DNA from: Pseudomonadota bacterium
Lineage (GTDB): Bacteria; Pseudomonadota; Gammaproteobacteria; Burkholderiales; Rhodocyclaceae
Length of the DNA: 64,000 nucleotides
Direction of reading: 5' to 3'
Assembly: GCA_018241685.1 (NCBI GenBank)
Contig: JAFEDJ010000023.1
Location: 1-64,000 of the forward strand
Positions within the stretch are counted from its first letter, which is position 1. Every line of letters begins with the position of its first letter. A model generated the notes under the pieces. The model did not search any database. It was not told the DNA's origin and saw only the letters and a program-made list of their open reading frames with translations. The position numbers and the translations under genes were made by a program. Below are positions 7,381-17,345 of this stretch, piece by piece.

Positions 7381-8326
7381 GGCCGAAGCCCGGCACGTGG
7401 TGGAGCAGCCAGATCGCCGCGGCGATGGTCACGAAGGACGCCACCGTAGCTACCAGCAGTGTCGCCGCGCAGAAGCCTTCGCGGCCATGTTTCTGGCCGA
7501 AGATCGGGTAGATGCTGAGCATCGGCGCGCTGGCCAGCAGCACCGCGCCGGCGCCGAGCAGCGGGTCCACCGGCCCGAACAGGTAGAGCCCGAGGGCCAC
7601 CGCCAGCGGATGCAGGATCAGCTTGGCAAAGCTGACGACGCCCACATCCACCAGCACGTCCTTCAGCGGCAGGCCGACCAGGCTGCCGCCGATGAAGAAC
7701 AGTGCCACCGGCGCCGACGCGGCGGCGACCATCTCCACCGCCTTGGCGAGCTGCGGCGGGAGGCTGACGCCGAAGAAGGAGAACGCGAAGGAGACGAAGA
7801 TCATCACCACCAGCGGGCTCTTGCGCAGGCCGAGCAAGGCCCGCCCGAAAACCCGGAAGAAAGGCTCGTGGCGGGCCTTGCCTGCATCGCCGAGGGCCAG
7901 GCACAGGGGCAGCATCAGCATGTTCTCGACGATCATCGACAGGGCCAGGGCCATCGACGCGGTCGGGCCGATCACCTGCAGTGCAATCGGATAGCCCACG
8001 TAGGCGCTATTGGCGGAACCCATGCCCATGCCGATCAGGCTGGCGTGTTCGAGACTCTGCCCACGCACCAGGCGTGCCCAGGCGACGCCAATGCCCACCA
8101 TCGCCACCGACCCGAACAGGTAGGCGCCCAGGTAAGGCAGGTTCAGCACCTCGGCGAAGGAGCGCTGGGAGATCGACTTGAAGACCAGCATCGGCAGCGC
8201 GATACGGATCACGAATGCGCCCAGCGCGGTCAGCCCCGCCTTCGGGAAGATCTCGGTCCGCACGGCCAGGTAGCCCATGCCGATGAGCACGAAGATCGGG
8301 GTGGTAATGGCGAGGATGGCCAGCAT
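7370..8326 (-). CDS. AEC-family transporter (auxin-efflux-carrier type)
   Basis: 318 aa from ATG at 8326, with about ten hydrophobic segments. It has the AEC features of an N-terminal five-helix bundle (PIFVLIGMGYLAVRT, FVIRIALPMLVFKSIS), a central charged loop (GDAGKARHEPFFRVFGRALLG) and a second bundle with LPLKDVLVDVGVVSFAKLILHP. AEC proteins move carboxylic acids such as malate, malonate or aromatic acids. Its place after the pmd operon and the reductase gene, same strand, suggests export or uptake of a pathway acid, but it is separated by a palindrome and may have its own control. A GTG at 8353 would add 9 residues. Confidence 0.85.
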   Translation of the reverse strand: MLAILAITTPIFVLIGMGYLAVRTEIFPKAGLTALGAFVIRIALPMLVFKSISQRSFAEVLNLPYLGAYLFGSVAMVGIGVAWARLVRGQSLEHASLIGMGMGSANSAYVGYPIALQVIGPTASMALALSMIVENMLMLPLCLALGDAGKARHEPFFRVFGRALLGLRKSPLVVMIFVSFAFSFFGVSLPPQLAKAVEMVAAASAPVALFFIGGSLVGLPLKDVLVDVGVVSFAKLILHPLAVALGLYLFGPVDPLLGAGAVLLASAPMLSIYPIFGQKHGREGFCAATLLVATVASFVTIAAAIWLLHHVPGFGLMS

Positions 8327-8354
8327 GAGGAAATGGGATCCCAATAAATGCACA

Positions 8355-8376
8355 AGGGGCGAACGAGTTCGCCCCT
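8355..8376. repeat. REP-like palindrome, copy 1
   Basis: Perfect palindromic element AGGGGCGAAC-GA-GTTCGCCCCT between the aldo/keto reductase and the AEC transporter. Related elements lie at 16158-16220 and 36919-36940. It has no T run, so it is more likely a dispersed extragenic palindrome than a classic terminator. Confidence 0.6.
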
Positions 8377-8404
8377 GCTATGTGTCGTCAGAAACCCGCC
8401 TGGA

Positions 8405-9397
8405 TCACCCGGGCAGGAATTCCTCGGTATCGATCTCGGTCTGGGTCGCCGCATTGTAGCGTGTGCCAATGACCGTTCCTTGATTGATCACAGCTTCGAG
8501 GCGGGCGCTCAGGTCGGGGGCAAGCGTGACCTGCGCCGCGGCGAGGTCTTCCTGCAGATGGGCCACCGACGTGGTGCCGGGGATCGGCACGATGTCCTCG
8601 CCCTTGGCCAGCAGCCAGGCCAGCGCGAGCTGGGCCGGCGTGCAGCCGGCCTCCTGCGCCAGCGCCGCGTAGGCTTCGTAGAGGCGCAGGTTGGCGGCGT
8701 AGTTGTCGGGCGCGAAACGCGGCATGGCGCGGCGGATGTCCTTGGCGTCGAAGGCCGCCACGTCCAGCGGGCCGCCCAGGAAGCCGCGGGCCAGCGGGCT
8801 GAAGGCCACGAAGGCGACGCCCAGCTCGCGGCAGGCGTCGAGCACGGCGATTTCCGGGTTGCGCGTCCACAGGGAATACTCGGTCTGCAGCGCGGCGATG
8901 GGATGCACCGCGTGGGCCTTGCGCAGCGTCGCCGCCGACACCTCGGAGAGGCCCAGCGCACGCACCTCGCCGGCCTTGACCAGTTCGGCCATCGCGCCGA
9001 CGCTGTCCTCGATGGGCACGTTCTTGTCCCAGCGGTGCAGGTAGAGCAGATCGATCACGTCCGTCTGCAGGCGGTCGAGGCTGGCCTCAACGCTGGCGCG
9101 GATGCTCTCCGGGCGGCCGTCGATGACCCGCTTGCCGTCCACGCCGTGCATGCCGCACTTGCTGGCCAGCACGAAGCGCGACCGATGGGGCGCCAGCACG
9201 CGGCCGAGCAGCCGTTCATTGGCGCCAAAGCCGTACAGCGCGGCGGTATCGAAGAAATCGACGCCGGCATCGAGGGCCTTCAGCAGCACTTCCGCCCCCT
9301 GCTCCGGCGCCGGCGGCACGCCGTAGGCGTGGCTGAGGTTCATGCAGCCGAGGCCGATGGGGGAAACTTGGAAGGGACCGATGCGGCGTTGCTTCAT
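8405..9397 (-). CDS. Aldo/keto reductase
   Basis: 330 aa, TIM-barrel NADPH-dependent oxidoreductase of the YajO/IolS-like branch. The catalytic tetrad is visible: Asp50 and Tyr55 (FFDTAALYG), Lys80 (LASKCG) and His121 (LYLHRWD). The cofactor segment IPGTTSVAHLQEDLAAA lies near the C-terminus. An AAGGA ribosome site sits before the ATG. It follows pmdC by 14 bp on the same strand and so is probably co-transcribed. It may act on an aldehyde or ketone upstream or downstream of protocatechuate; it is not one of the classical pathway enzymes. Confidence 0.9.
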   Translation of the reverse strand: MKQRRIGPFQVSPIGLGCMNLSHAYGVPPAPEQGAEVLLKALDAGVDFFDTAALYGFGANERLLGRVLAPHRSRFVLASKCGMHGVDGKRVIDGRPESIRASVEASLDRLQTDVIDLLYLHRWDKNVPIEDSVGAMAELVKAGEVRALGLSEVSAATLRKAHAVHPIAALQTEYSLWTRNPEIAVLDACRELGVAFVAFSPLARGFLGGPLDVAAFDAKDIRRAMPRFAPDNYAANLRLYEAYAALAQEAGCTPAQLALAWLLAKGEDIVPIPGTTSVAHLQEDLAAAQVTLAPDLSARLEAVINQGTVIGTRYNAATQTEIDTEEFLPG

Positions 9398-9411
9398 GAG
9401 CTGATTTCCTT

Positions 9412-10374
9412 TTAGGCGTTGAGCTGTTGTTCCAGCTGGTGAAGCACCTTGTAGCAGGGCAGCACGCTGGCCACGCTGGAATTCGGCTGGCGGCCTTCGC
9501 GAATGGCGGCGAAGAACTCGCGGTCCTGCAGCTCGATGCCGTTCATCGACACATCGACCTTGGACACGTCGATCTTCTCTTCCTTGCCGTTCACCAGGTC
9601 GTCGTAGCGCGCGATGTAGGTGGCGGTGTCGCCGATGTAGCGGAAGAAGGTGCCGAGCGGGCCGTCGTTGTTGAAGGACAGGCTCAGGGTGCAGATCGCG
9701 CCGTTGGCGGCCTTGAGCTGGATGGACATGTCCATCGCGATGCCGAGGGTCGGGTGGATCGGGCCCTGAATGGCGTTGGCCTGCACGATGGGGCTGCCGG
9801 CCTGGTAGGCGAACAGGTCCACGGTGTGGGCGGCATGGTGCCACAGCAGGTGGTCGGTCCAGCTGCGCGGCTGGCCGAGGGCGTTCATGTTGGTGCGACG
9901 GAAGAAGTAGGTCTGCACATCCATCTGCTGGATGTTGAACTCGCCGCCCTCGATCTTCTTGTGCACGTACTGGTGGCTGGGGTTGAAGCGGCGGGTGTGG
10001 CCACACATGGCGACGAGGCCGCTCTTCTCGGCCAGCGCCACCACTTCCTCGCCGTCCTTCAGCACGTCGCACAGGGGGATTTCCACCTGCACGTGCTTGC
10101 CGGCCTTCAGGCAGGCCAGGGTCTGGGAGGCGTGCATCTGGGTCGGGGTGCACAGGATCACCGCATCCACTTCGGGCAGCGCCAGGGCTTCGTCCAGCTC
10201 GGTGGTGACGTGGGGGATGCCGTACTTCTCGGCGACCGCCTTGGTAGCCTCCAGGTCACGGCTGATCAGCGACACGACTTCCACGCCGTCGATGTTCTTG
10301 ATGCCGTCCAGGTGCTTGATGCCGAAGGCGCCGGCGCCGGCCAGCGCGACCTTGATCGTCTTGCTCACGTTCAT
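9412..10374 (-). CDS. pmdC: 4-carboxy-2-hydroxymuconate-6-semialdehyde dehydrogenase
   Basis: 320 aa, Gfo/Idh/MocA-fold dehydrogenase matching LigC/PmdC. The Rossmann motif is VALAGAGAFGIKHLDGI (residues 9-25). The NADP-binding continuation is ISRDLEATKAVAEKYG, and HVQVEIPLCDV stands where sugar dehydrogenases have EKP. Substrate-domain residues include GHTRRFNPSHQYVH and LLWHHAAHTVDLF. It oxidises the hemiacetal form of the ring-fission product to 2-pyrone-4,6-dicarboxylate. It starts 1 bp after the pmdB stop with a ribosome site inside pmdB, so it is tightly coupled. Confidence 0.95.
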   Translation of the reverse strand: MNVSKTIKVALAGAGAFGIKHLDGIKNIDGVEVVSLISRDLEATKAVAEKYGIPHVTTELDEALALPEVDAVILCTPTQMHASQTLACLKAGKHVQVEIPLCDVLKDGEEVVALAEKSGLVAMCGHTRRFNPSHQYVHKKIEGGEFNIQQMDVQTYFFRRTNMNALGQPRSWTDHLLWHHAAHTVDLFAYQAGSPIVQANAIQGPIHPTLGIAMDMSIQLKAANGAICTLSLSFNNDGPLGTFFRYIGDTATYIARYDDLVNGKEEKIDVSKVDVSMNGIELQDREFFAAIREGRQPNSSVASVLPCYKVLHQLEQQLNA

Positions 10375-10375
10375 G

Positions 10376-11728
<1,353 letters not shown>

Positions 11729-12646
11729 TCATTGTGCTTCTTCGGGCCAGTAGAGTCGCTTGGGGTTATCCACCAGCAGCAGCTGCTGCAGTTCAGCGGT
11801 CGGGGCGATGTGGGGGATGAAATCCACCAGCAGGCCGTCGTCGGGCATGTGGTCCTTGAGGTTGGGGTGCGGCCAGTCGGTGCCCCACAGCACGCGGTCG
11901 GGGAACGCCTCGACGACGCGGCGGGCAAAAGGCACCACGTCCCGGTAGGCAGCCTGTTCGCCGTCCAGCGCCTTGGGGCCGGTGACGGACAGGCGCTCGG
12001 GGCAGCTGACCTTGGACCACACGTTCTTGTGCTCGCGCATGAACTTCAGGAACAGCTCGAACTCCGGGCCGTCGATGGGCTTGGTCACGTCCGGGCGGCC
12101 CATGTGGTCGACGACCACGGTGGTCGGCAGCGCGGTGAAGAAGTCCCACAGCTCGGGCAGATCCACCGCCTCGAAGTAGATCACCACGTGCCAGCCCAGC
12201 GGGGCGATGCGCGCGGCGATCTCCAGCAGCTCGTCCTTCGGCGTGAAATCCACCAGCCGCTTGACGAAGTTGAAGCGCACGCCGCGCACGCCGGCGGCGT
12301 GGAGGTCCTGCAGTTCCTGGTCGGTGATGCTGCGCTTCACGGTGGCGACGCCGCGGGCCTTGCCGTCCGAATGGACCAGCGCATCCACCAGCGCCCGATT
12401 GTCGGCACCGTGGCAGGTGGCCTGCACGATGACGTTGCGCTCGAAGCCGAGGTGGTCGCGCAGCGCGAAGAGCTGGACCTTGGACGCGTCGCAGGGGGTG
12501 TATTTGCGCTCGGGGGCATAGGGAAACTCGGCGCCGGGCCCGAACACGTGGCAGTGGGCATCCACGCTACCGGCCGGCAGCTGGAAGCGGGGCTTGGACG
12601 GACCGGCATACCAGTCGAGCCAGCCGGGAGTCTTGGTGAATTCCAT
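11729..12646 (-). CDS. pmdD: 2-pyrone-4,6-dicarboxylate lactonase
   Basis: 305 aa, amidohydrolase-fold hydrolase equal to LigI/PmdD. His31 and His33 in VDAHCHVFGP form the HxH motif. Further conserved residues are QATCHGADN, RFNFVKR, VVVDHMGRPDV and Asp257 in LWGTDWPHPN, the position known in LigI to activate water without a metal. It hydrolyses the pyrone to 4-oxalomesaconate. A GAGAGGA ribosome site lies before the ATG, directly beside one arm of the 134-bp inverted-repeat element. Confidence 0.95.
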   Translation of the reverse strand: MEFTKTPGWLDWYAGPSKPRFQLPAGSVDAHCHVFGPGAEFPYAPERKYTPCDASKVQLFALRDHLGFERNVIVQATCHGADNRALVDALVHSDGKARGVATVKRSITDQELQDLHAAGVRGVRFNFVKRLVDFTPKDELLEIAARIAPLGWHVVIYFEAVDLPELWDFFTALPTTVVVDHMGRPDVTKPIDGPEFELFLKFMREHKNVWSKVSCPERLSVTGPKALDGEQAAYRDVVPFARRVVEAFPDRVLWGTDWPHPNLKDHMPDDGLLVDFIPHIAPTAELQQLLLVDNPKRLYWPEEAQ

Positions 12647-12660
12647 GTTATTCCTCTCGA

Positions 12661-12794
12661 AAAAGAGCGAAGAAATCGTCGCGAGCAGGCCCGAGGTCGG
12701 GACGACTCAGTTGGCAGAATCGGGAGCTGTACTGGAGTACAGCGAGCACCGGAGTCACGAGATCGGGACGCGCAGTAGATTTATTCGCTCTTTT
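12661..12794. repeat. 134-bp imperfect inverted-repeat element between pmdF and pmdD
   Basis: The outer arms are 17 nt each (AAAAGAGCGAAGAAATC at 12661 and the complement of GATTTATTCGCTCTTTT at 12778) and match at 16 of 17 positions. Inside is a perfect 8-bp hairpin, GCTGTACT-GG-AGTACAGC (12726-12743), plus three TCGGGA-type repeats. One arm begins in the pmdF stop codon and the other ends 5 nt before the pmdD ribosome site region. It could be a MITE-like insertion or an intercistronic mRNA structure. No target-site duplication is obvious. Confidence 0.7.
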
Positions 12795-13489
12795 CAGTCG
12801 ATGTACTTCAGGCCGGCTTTAGCCAGCGGTTCGCGCAGGCTGTACATGTCCAGACCCAGCTCGCCGGCGGCGAAGCGGGCGCGCTTGGCGGTTTCGTTGT
12901 TCTCGCGGGCTTCGGCGGCGTCGGCCACCTGCTGGGCGATGGCGGCGGGCACCACCACCACACCGTCGTCGTCGGCGATCACCACGTCACCCGGGTTGAC
13001 CACCGCGCCAGCGCACACCACCGGCACATTCACCGAGCCGAGGGTCGCGCGGGTGCAGCCCTTGGCGTGGACGGCGCGGCTGAAGACCGGGAAATTCATC
13101 TCGGTGAGGTCCTTCACGTCGCGCACGCCGCCGTCGATGATCAGGCCCTTGGCGCCCTGGGCCTTGTAGGAGGTGGCCAGCAGGTCGCCGAAGAAGCCGT
13201 CGGTGCTGTCGGCGGTGCAGCCGGCAACGACCACATCGCCCGGCTTGATCTGCTCGGCGGCCACGTGGAGCATCCAGTTGTCGCCCGGCTGCAGCAGCAC
13301 GGTGACGGCGGTGCCGCACAGGCGGGCACCGGCGAAGATCGGGCGGATGGTCGGCTTCATCAGACCGACGCGGCCCATCGCTTCGTGGATGGTGGCAACG
13401 CCGAAACGGGACAGCTTCTCGACGGCGGCGGGGTCGGCGCGGTCGATGTTGCGCTTGACGATACCGAGGGTGTTCATGGGAAGGGTCAT
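12794..13489 (-). CDS. pmdF: 4-carboxy-4-hydroxy-2-oxoadipate aldolase
   Basis: 231 aa, RraA-fold class II aldolase equal to LigK/PmdF (HMG/CHA aldolase). Diagnostic parts are GVATIHEAMGRVGLM, PGDNWMLHVAAEQIKPGDVVV, the metal/pyruvate site GLIIDGGVRDV and GAVVNPGDVVIADDDGVVVVP. It splits 4-carboxy-4-hydroxy-2-oxoadipate into pyruvate and oxaloacetate, the last step of the pathway. The stop codon forms the edge of the 134-bp inverted-repeat element. Confidence 0.95.
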   Translation of the reverse strand: MTLPMNTLGIVKRNIDRADPAAVEKLSRFGVATIHEAMGRVGLMKPTIRPIFAGARLCGTAVTVLLQPGDNWMLHVAAEQIKPGDVVVAGCTADSTDGFFGDLLATSYKAQGAKGLIIDGGVRDVKDLTEMNFPVFSRAVHAKGCTRATLGSVNVPVVCAGAVVNPGDVVIADDDGVVVVPAAIAQQVADAAEARENNETAKRARFAAGELGLDMYSLREPLAKAGLKYID

Positions 13490-13546
13490 CTCAATGTCTC
13501 CAGGTTTCTCGTAGGGGATCGCAGGCGCTTCGGGGGGCGTGTTTCA

Positions 13547-14575
13547 TTACAGACCCTTGGCCTTCAGCGCGGTGTCGAGGCGCGGATAGACGCGGCGGGC
13601 GTTGCCCTCGTAGACCTTGTAGCGGTCCTCGGCGGACAGGTTCAGGGTGCCCTCGATGTAGCGCTTGGTATCGTCGTAGTAGTGGCCGGTCTCCGGGTCG
13701 ATGCCGCGCACGGCGCCGATCATTTCGGAGGCGAACAGGATGTTGTCCACCGGGATCACCTTGGTCAGCAGGTCGATGCCCGGCTGGTGATAGACGCAGG
13801 TGTCGAAGAAGATGTTGTTGAGCAGGTGGTCCTTCAGCAGCGGCTTCTTCAGCTCCTGGGCCAGGCCACGGAAGCGGCCCCAGTGGTAGGGCACCGCGCC
13901 GCCGCCGTGGGGGATCACGAACTTCAGGGTCGGGAAGTCCTTGAACAGGTCGGAGGTCAGGCACTGCATGAAGGCCGTGGTGTCGGCGTTCAGGTAGTGG
14001 GCGCCGGTGGTGTGGAAGGCACAGTTGCAGCTGGTGGATACGTGCACCATCGCCGGGATGTCGTACTCGACCATCTTTTCGTAGATCGGGTACCAGTGGC
14101 GGTCATGCAGCGGGGGGCTGGTCCAGTGGCCGCCGGACGGGTCCGGGTTGAGGTTGATGCCGACGTTGCCGTACTGCTCAACGCACTTCACCAGCTCGGG
14201 GATGCAGGTGGCCGGATCAACGCCGGGGCTCTGCGGCAACATGGCGGCGCCGATGAAGTTGTCGGGGAACAGCTGGCTGACGCGGTAGCACAGCTCGTTG
14301 CAGATGGCCGCCCAGGTGGAACTGATGTTGAAGTCGCCGATGTGGTGGGCCATGAAGCTGGCGCGCGGCGAGAAGATCGTCAGGTCGGAACCACGCTCCT
14401 TCATCAGGCGCAGCTGGTTGGTCTCGATGGTCTCGCGCAGCTCGTCGTCGCTGATCTTCAGCTCGGACACCTTGGGCATGGCGGACGGATCCTTGATGCC
14501 GGCGATCTGGCGGTTGCGCCACTCTTCGAGGGCCTTCGGGGCGGTGGTGTAGTGACCGTGGATGTCGATGATCAT
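13547..14575 (-). CDS. pmdE: 4-oxalomesaconate hydratase
   Basis: 342 aa, amidohydrolase_2 family, LigJ/PmdE type. It starts MIIDIHGHYTTAP with the HxH zinc motif. Other conserved parts are FIGAAMLPQSPGVDP, HVSTSCNCAFHTTGAHYLNADTT, FVIPHGGGAVPYHWGRFRG and FASEMIGAVRGIDPETG. It adds water to the tautomerised oxalomesaconate to give 4-carboxy-4-hydroxy-2-oxoadipate. ATG at 14575 has AAGGAA upstream; the 21 codons before it in frame are not supported. A copy of the operator-like box lies 65 bp upstream, so a promoter internal to the operon is likely here. Confidence 0.95.
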   Translation of the reverse strand: MIIDIHGHYTTAPKALEEWRNRQIAGIKDPSAMPKVSELKISDDELRETIETNQLRLMKERGSDLTIFSPRASFMAHHIGDFNISSTWAAICNELCYRVSQLFPDNFIGAAMLPQSPGVDPATCIPELVKCVEQYGNVGINLNPDPSGGHWTSPPLHDRHWYPIYEKMVEYDIPAMVHVSTSCNCAFHTTGAHYLNADTTAFMQCLTSDLFKDFPTLKFVIPHGGGAVPYHWGRFRGLAQELKKPLLKDHLLNNIFFDTCVYHQPGIDLLTKVIPVDNILFASEMIGAVRGIDPETGHYYDDTKRYIEGTLNLSAEDRYKVYEGNARRVYPRLDTALKAKGL

Positions 14576-14639
14576 GGTGTGTTCCTTGTGGGTTCTTGCT
14601 TGTATGGCTGCATTGTTCCAAGGCTGCAGACCGCGCATA

Positions 14640-14665
14640 AGCGGTCTAGCGCTCTAGCAGCTATA
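14640..14665. promoter_or_regulatory. Operator-like box, copy A (upstream of pmdE)
   Basis: Reads AGCGGTCT, 3 variable bases (AGC), then GCTCTAGCAGCTATA. It is identical to copy B at 17381-17406 except for the 3 variable bases, in the same orientation. It contains the short palindrome TAGC-A-GCTA. It sits between the pmdK 3' end and pmdE, which suggests that the divergent LysR protein also controls a second promoter for pmdEFDABC. Confidence 0.75.
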
Positions 14666-14694
14666 TCGCTTTGCTATATCCTTTGCGAAGGCGA

Positions 14695-16056
14695 TCAATG
14701 GCCCGGCGCATCCGCCAGCTTGGGCTTGGCCCCGACGGCTTCGGGATGCACGAACTCCTTCACCAGCAGGGCCACGCCGGCGATCAGACCCGGCACCGCG
14801 ACCACCGCGAAGATGCTGCCGAAATCCAGGTGCCGAGCGCTCAGCTCGGCCACCAGGAAGGAACCGGCGATGCCGCCGAAGCGCCCGATGCCGAGCATCC
14901 AGGCCACGCCGGTGGCGCGGCCGCGGGTCGGGTAGAAGGCCGCCGCGAGGGCCGGCATCGACGACTGGGCGGTGTTCATGATGGCGCCGGCGCCGAACAC
15001 CACCGCCACCAGCAGGCCGATGCTGCCGGCCGCGTGGCCGATGGCGTAGATCGCCGCGGCGGTCAGGAAGTAGCCCACCGCGATGACCCGGTTGGCATTG
15101 AAGCGGTCCATCAGCCAGCCGAACAAAATCGCGCCGACGCCGCCGAGGGGGAACAGCGCCGAGATCAGCGTCGCGGTCTTGGGATCGAGGCCGCCGTCCT
15201 TGAACAGCACCGGCATCCAGTTGATCAGCGCATAGAAGATCACCAGGCCCATGAAGTAGGCGACCCACAGGGCCACCGAACCAACCACATAGCTGCGCGA
15301 CAGCACCACGCCGATACCGCTGCCCTCGGTCGGGGCGTGGGCCTTCTCGGTCATCACGAAGGCGGTGGCCTTGTCGGCGGCGCTGGAGATGCGGCGCAGC
15401 ACGCTACGGATGTGTTCGACGGAGAAGCCCTTGGCCACCATGTAGCGCACCGACTCGGGCAGGAACAGCAACAGCATGAGCACCAGCGCCAGCGGCGCCA
15501 GGCCGCCGAGGCCCAGCACGCTGCGCCAGCCCCACTGGGGAATCATCCACGCGGCCAGGAAGCCGCCAAGGGAGGCACCCAGCGGAAAGCCGCAGAACAT
15601 CGCGTTGGTGAGGGTCGCCCGGCGCGCGTCGGGGCAGTATTCGCTCATCAGCGTCACCGCGTTGGGCATCGCCGCGCCGAGGCCGAGGCCGGTGACGAAG
15701 CGCAGCACCGACAATTCGGTGAGGCTGCCGGCGAAAGACGAGGCCAAGCAGGCCACGCCGAAGATCAGCACCGACACCACCAGCAGGCGCTTGCGGCCGA
15801 AGCGGTCGGCCAGCGGCCCGGCGGAGATGGCCCCCGCCGCCAGCCCGAACAGCGCCGCGCTGAGCACCGGCGCCAGCGCCGGCTTGGTGACGCCCCACTC
15901 CTGGATCAGCGACGGGGCGATGTAGCCGATGGCGGCGGTGTCGAAACCGTCCAGCAGCACGATGCAGAAACACAGGCCGAAGACCAGCCACTGGAAACCG
16001 GAAAACGGGTGCTCGTTGAGGAACGTCTGCACATTGACGTTCGGGGTCTGGCTCAT
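14695..16056 (-). CDS. pmdK: MFS aromatic acid transporter, PcaK/AAHS family
   Basis: 453 aa with about 12 transmembrane segments. The family signature DGFDTAAIGYIAP (about residue 36 onward) is present, as are the loop 2-3 motif GPLADRFGRKRLL and the second-half LDPKTATLISALFPLGGVGAILFGWLMDRF. AAHS transporters take up protocatechuate and 4-hydroxybenzoate by proton symport. It has a strong GGAGGAG ribosome site. The position matches pmdK in Comamonas operons. Confidence 0.93.
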   Translation of the reverse strand: MSQTPNVNVQTFLNEHPFSGFQWLVFGLCFCIVLLDGFDTAAIGYIAPSLIQEWGVTKPALAPVLSAALFGLAAGAISAGPLADRFGRKRLLVVSVLIFGVACLASSFAGSLTELSVLRFVTGLGLGAAMPNAVTLMSEYCPDARRATLTNAMFCGFPLGASLGGFLAAWMIPQWGWRSVLGLGGLAPLALVLMLLLFLPESVRYMVAKGFSVEHIRSVLRRISSAADKATAFVMTEKAHAPTEGSGIGVVLSRSYVVGSVALWVAYFMGLVIFYALINWMPVLFKDGGLDPKTATLISALFPLGGVGAILFGWLMDRFNANRVIAVGYFLTAAAIYAIGHAAGSIGLLVAVVFGAGAIMNTAQSSMPALAAAFYPTRGRATGVAWMLGIGRFGGIAGSFLVAELSARHLDFGSIFAVVAVPGLIAGVALLVKEFVHPEAVGAKPKLADAPGH

Positions 16057-16157
16057 TTCGACTTCTCCTCCAGGTGCCGCCGGTGGCGGCTATTTTGGTT
16101 TGTTGGATCGCTTGTTTTTCTTGTGCGGCCCAGCCTTCTTGCTGACGATGGCCTTGC

Positions 16158-16220
16158 AGGGGCGGACTCATCCCCCGCAGCCCCTTTTGGCGAAGCTCGC
16201 GGGAGGATGAATTCGCCCCT
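16158..16220. repeat. REP-like palindrome, copy 2 (extended)
   Basis: Two imperfect inverted arms, 16158-16178 (AGGGGCGGACTCATCCCCCGC) in the 5' half and 16199-16220 in the 3' half (ending GAATTCGCCCCT), flank a 20-nt loop. It lies between pmdU and pmdK, whose gap of about 197 bp contains no gene. The outer sequence AGGGGCGAA matches copies 1 and 3. Confidence 0.6.
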
Positions 16221-16253
16221 ACGGATTTGCCCGATGGATCGGGAAGAGCCGGC

Positions 16254-17345
16254 TCAGCCCTGCCGGCCGTCCCACGCGGCGGCCGGCACCATCACCTCGC
16301 CGCGCATGATCAGGCGCGCGGTGCGCAGCAGCGCGGCGCGGGTGACGTTCTGCGGGTTGGCCGGATCGAGCTCCAGCTCCACCGAGAACTCGCCGGTCGG
16401 GTGCTCCACCGACACCGCCTTGACGTTGCCATCCGGCACCTGGGCGATGCCCGCGGTGACCGAACCCTCCAGCACGCAGGCGGTGGCCACGGTGACCGCC
16501 GCCAGCACCCCGATGGCGTCGTGGCAGACGTGGGGAATGAAGCTGCGGGTGGTCAGGCTGCCGCCGTCCCGGGCCGGCGCCACCAGGGTCATCTTGGGAT
16601 AGTTCCTGGCGCTCACGTCGCCGAGGCCCATCGCATGGCCGCAGGCGATGCGCAGGCGCTCGATGCGGTCCTTCAGCTCGGTGTCGGCGTTCATCTCAGC
16701 GACGCTCTCGTAGCCGGTCCGGCCTACGTCGGCGGCGCGGAAGATCACCAGCGGCATGCCGTTGTCGATGCAGGTCACCTCGATGCCGTCGATCACGTCC
16801 TTCACCTGGCCGGTGGGCAGCAGGCCGGAACACACCGAGCCGGCGGTATCCAGGAAGTTGATGGTGATCGGCGCCGAGCTGCCCGGCACGCCGTCGATGC
16901 GCGCGTCGCCGGCGTATTCCACCTGGCCGCCCGGCGTGTGCACGGTGATGTCGCACTGCATGTCGGTGTTGAGGGTCAGCACGCGGAAGGTGCTGGTCTC
17001 GCCCTGGGCCTGCACCATGCTGGCCTCCAGCGCGAAGGGCACCACGGCGGCGAGCATGTTGCCGCAGTTGGGGGTGGTGTCCACGGTGTCCTTGTCGGGC
17101 TGGAGCTGGGCGAACAGGAACTCCAGATCGACCCCCGGCGTCGTGCTCTTCGAGACGATCCCCACCTTGCTGGTCAGCGGGTGGGCGCCGCCGAGGCCGT
17201 CGATCTGACGGCGGTCGGGGGAACCCATCACCGCGAGCAGCACCCGGTCGCGGGTGGCGATGTCGGCGGGAAGGTCCGCAGCGTTGAAGAACGGCCCCCG
17301 GGAGGTGCCGCCGCGCATGAAACAGGTTTTGATTGGCGTTTGCAT
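16254..17345 (-). CDS. pmdU: 4-oxalomesaconate tautomerase (PrpF family)
   Basis: 363 aa, PrpF-like keto-enol isomerase equal to GalD/PmdU. Key segments are CFMRGGTSRGPFFNAADLP, GLGGAHPLTSKVGIV, TPNCGNMLAAVVPFALE (PrpF-type Cys in NCGN), LDTAGSVCSGLLPTG and the C-terminal HPTGEFSVELELD. It converts 4-oxalomesaconate between tautomers so that PmdE can act. It is the first gene of the pmd operon, divergent from a LysR gene. The ATG at 17345 is used; an ATG 9 bp upstream would add MLR. Confidence 0.94.
   Translation of the reverse strand: MQTPIKTCFMRGGTSRGPFFNAADLPADIATRDRVLLAVMGSPDRRQIDGLGGAHPLTSKVGIVSKSTTPGVDLEFLFAQLQPDKDTVDTTPNCGNMLAAVVPFALEASMVQAQGETSTFRVLTLNTDMQCDITVHTPGGQVEYAGDARIDGVPGSSAPITINFLDTAGSVCSGLLPTGQVKDVIDGIEVTCIDNGMPLVIFRAADVGRTGYESVAEMNADTELKDRIERLRIACGHAMGLGDVSARNYPKMTLVAPARDGGSLTTRSFIPHVCHDAIGVLAAVTVATACVLEGSVTAGIAQVPDGNVKAVSVEHPTGEFSVELELDPANPQNVTRAALLRTARLIMRGEVMVPAAAWDGRQG

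Noticed and set aside
7358..8347. 329-codon His/Gln-rich plus-strand frame
   Set aside because: Antisense to the AEC transporter, and low-complexity in the way shadows of membrane-protein genes are.
8405..10153. 582-codon frame suggesting a fusion in front of the aldo/keto reductase
   Set aside because: The first 252 codons are an out-of-frame reading of pmdC; the true start is the ATG at 9397.
13067..14935. 622-codon frame on the plus strand
   Set aside because: Antisense to pmdF and pmdE, which are both well-defined enzymes.
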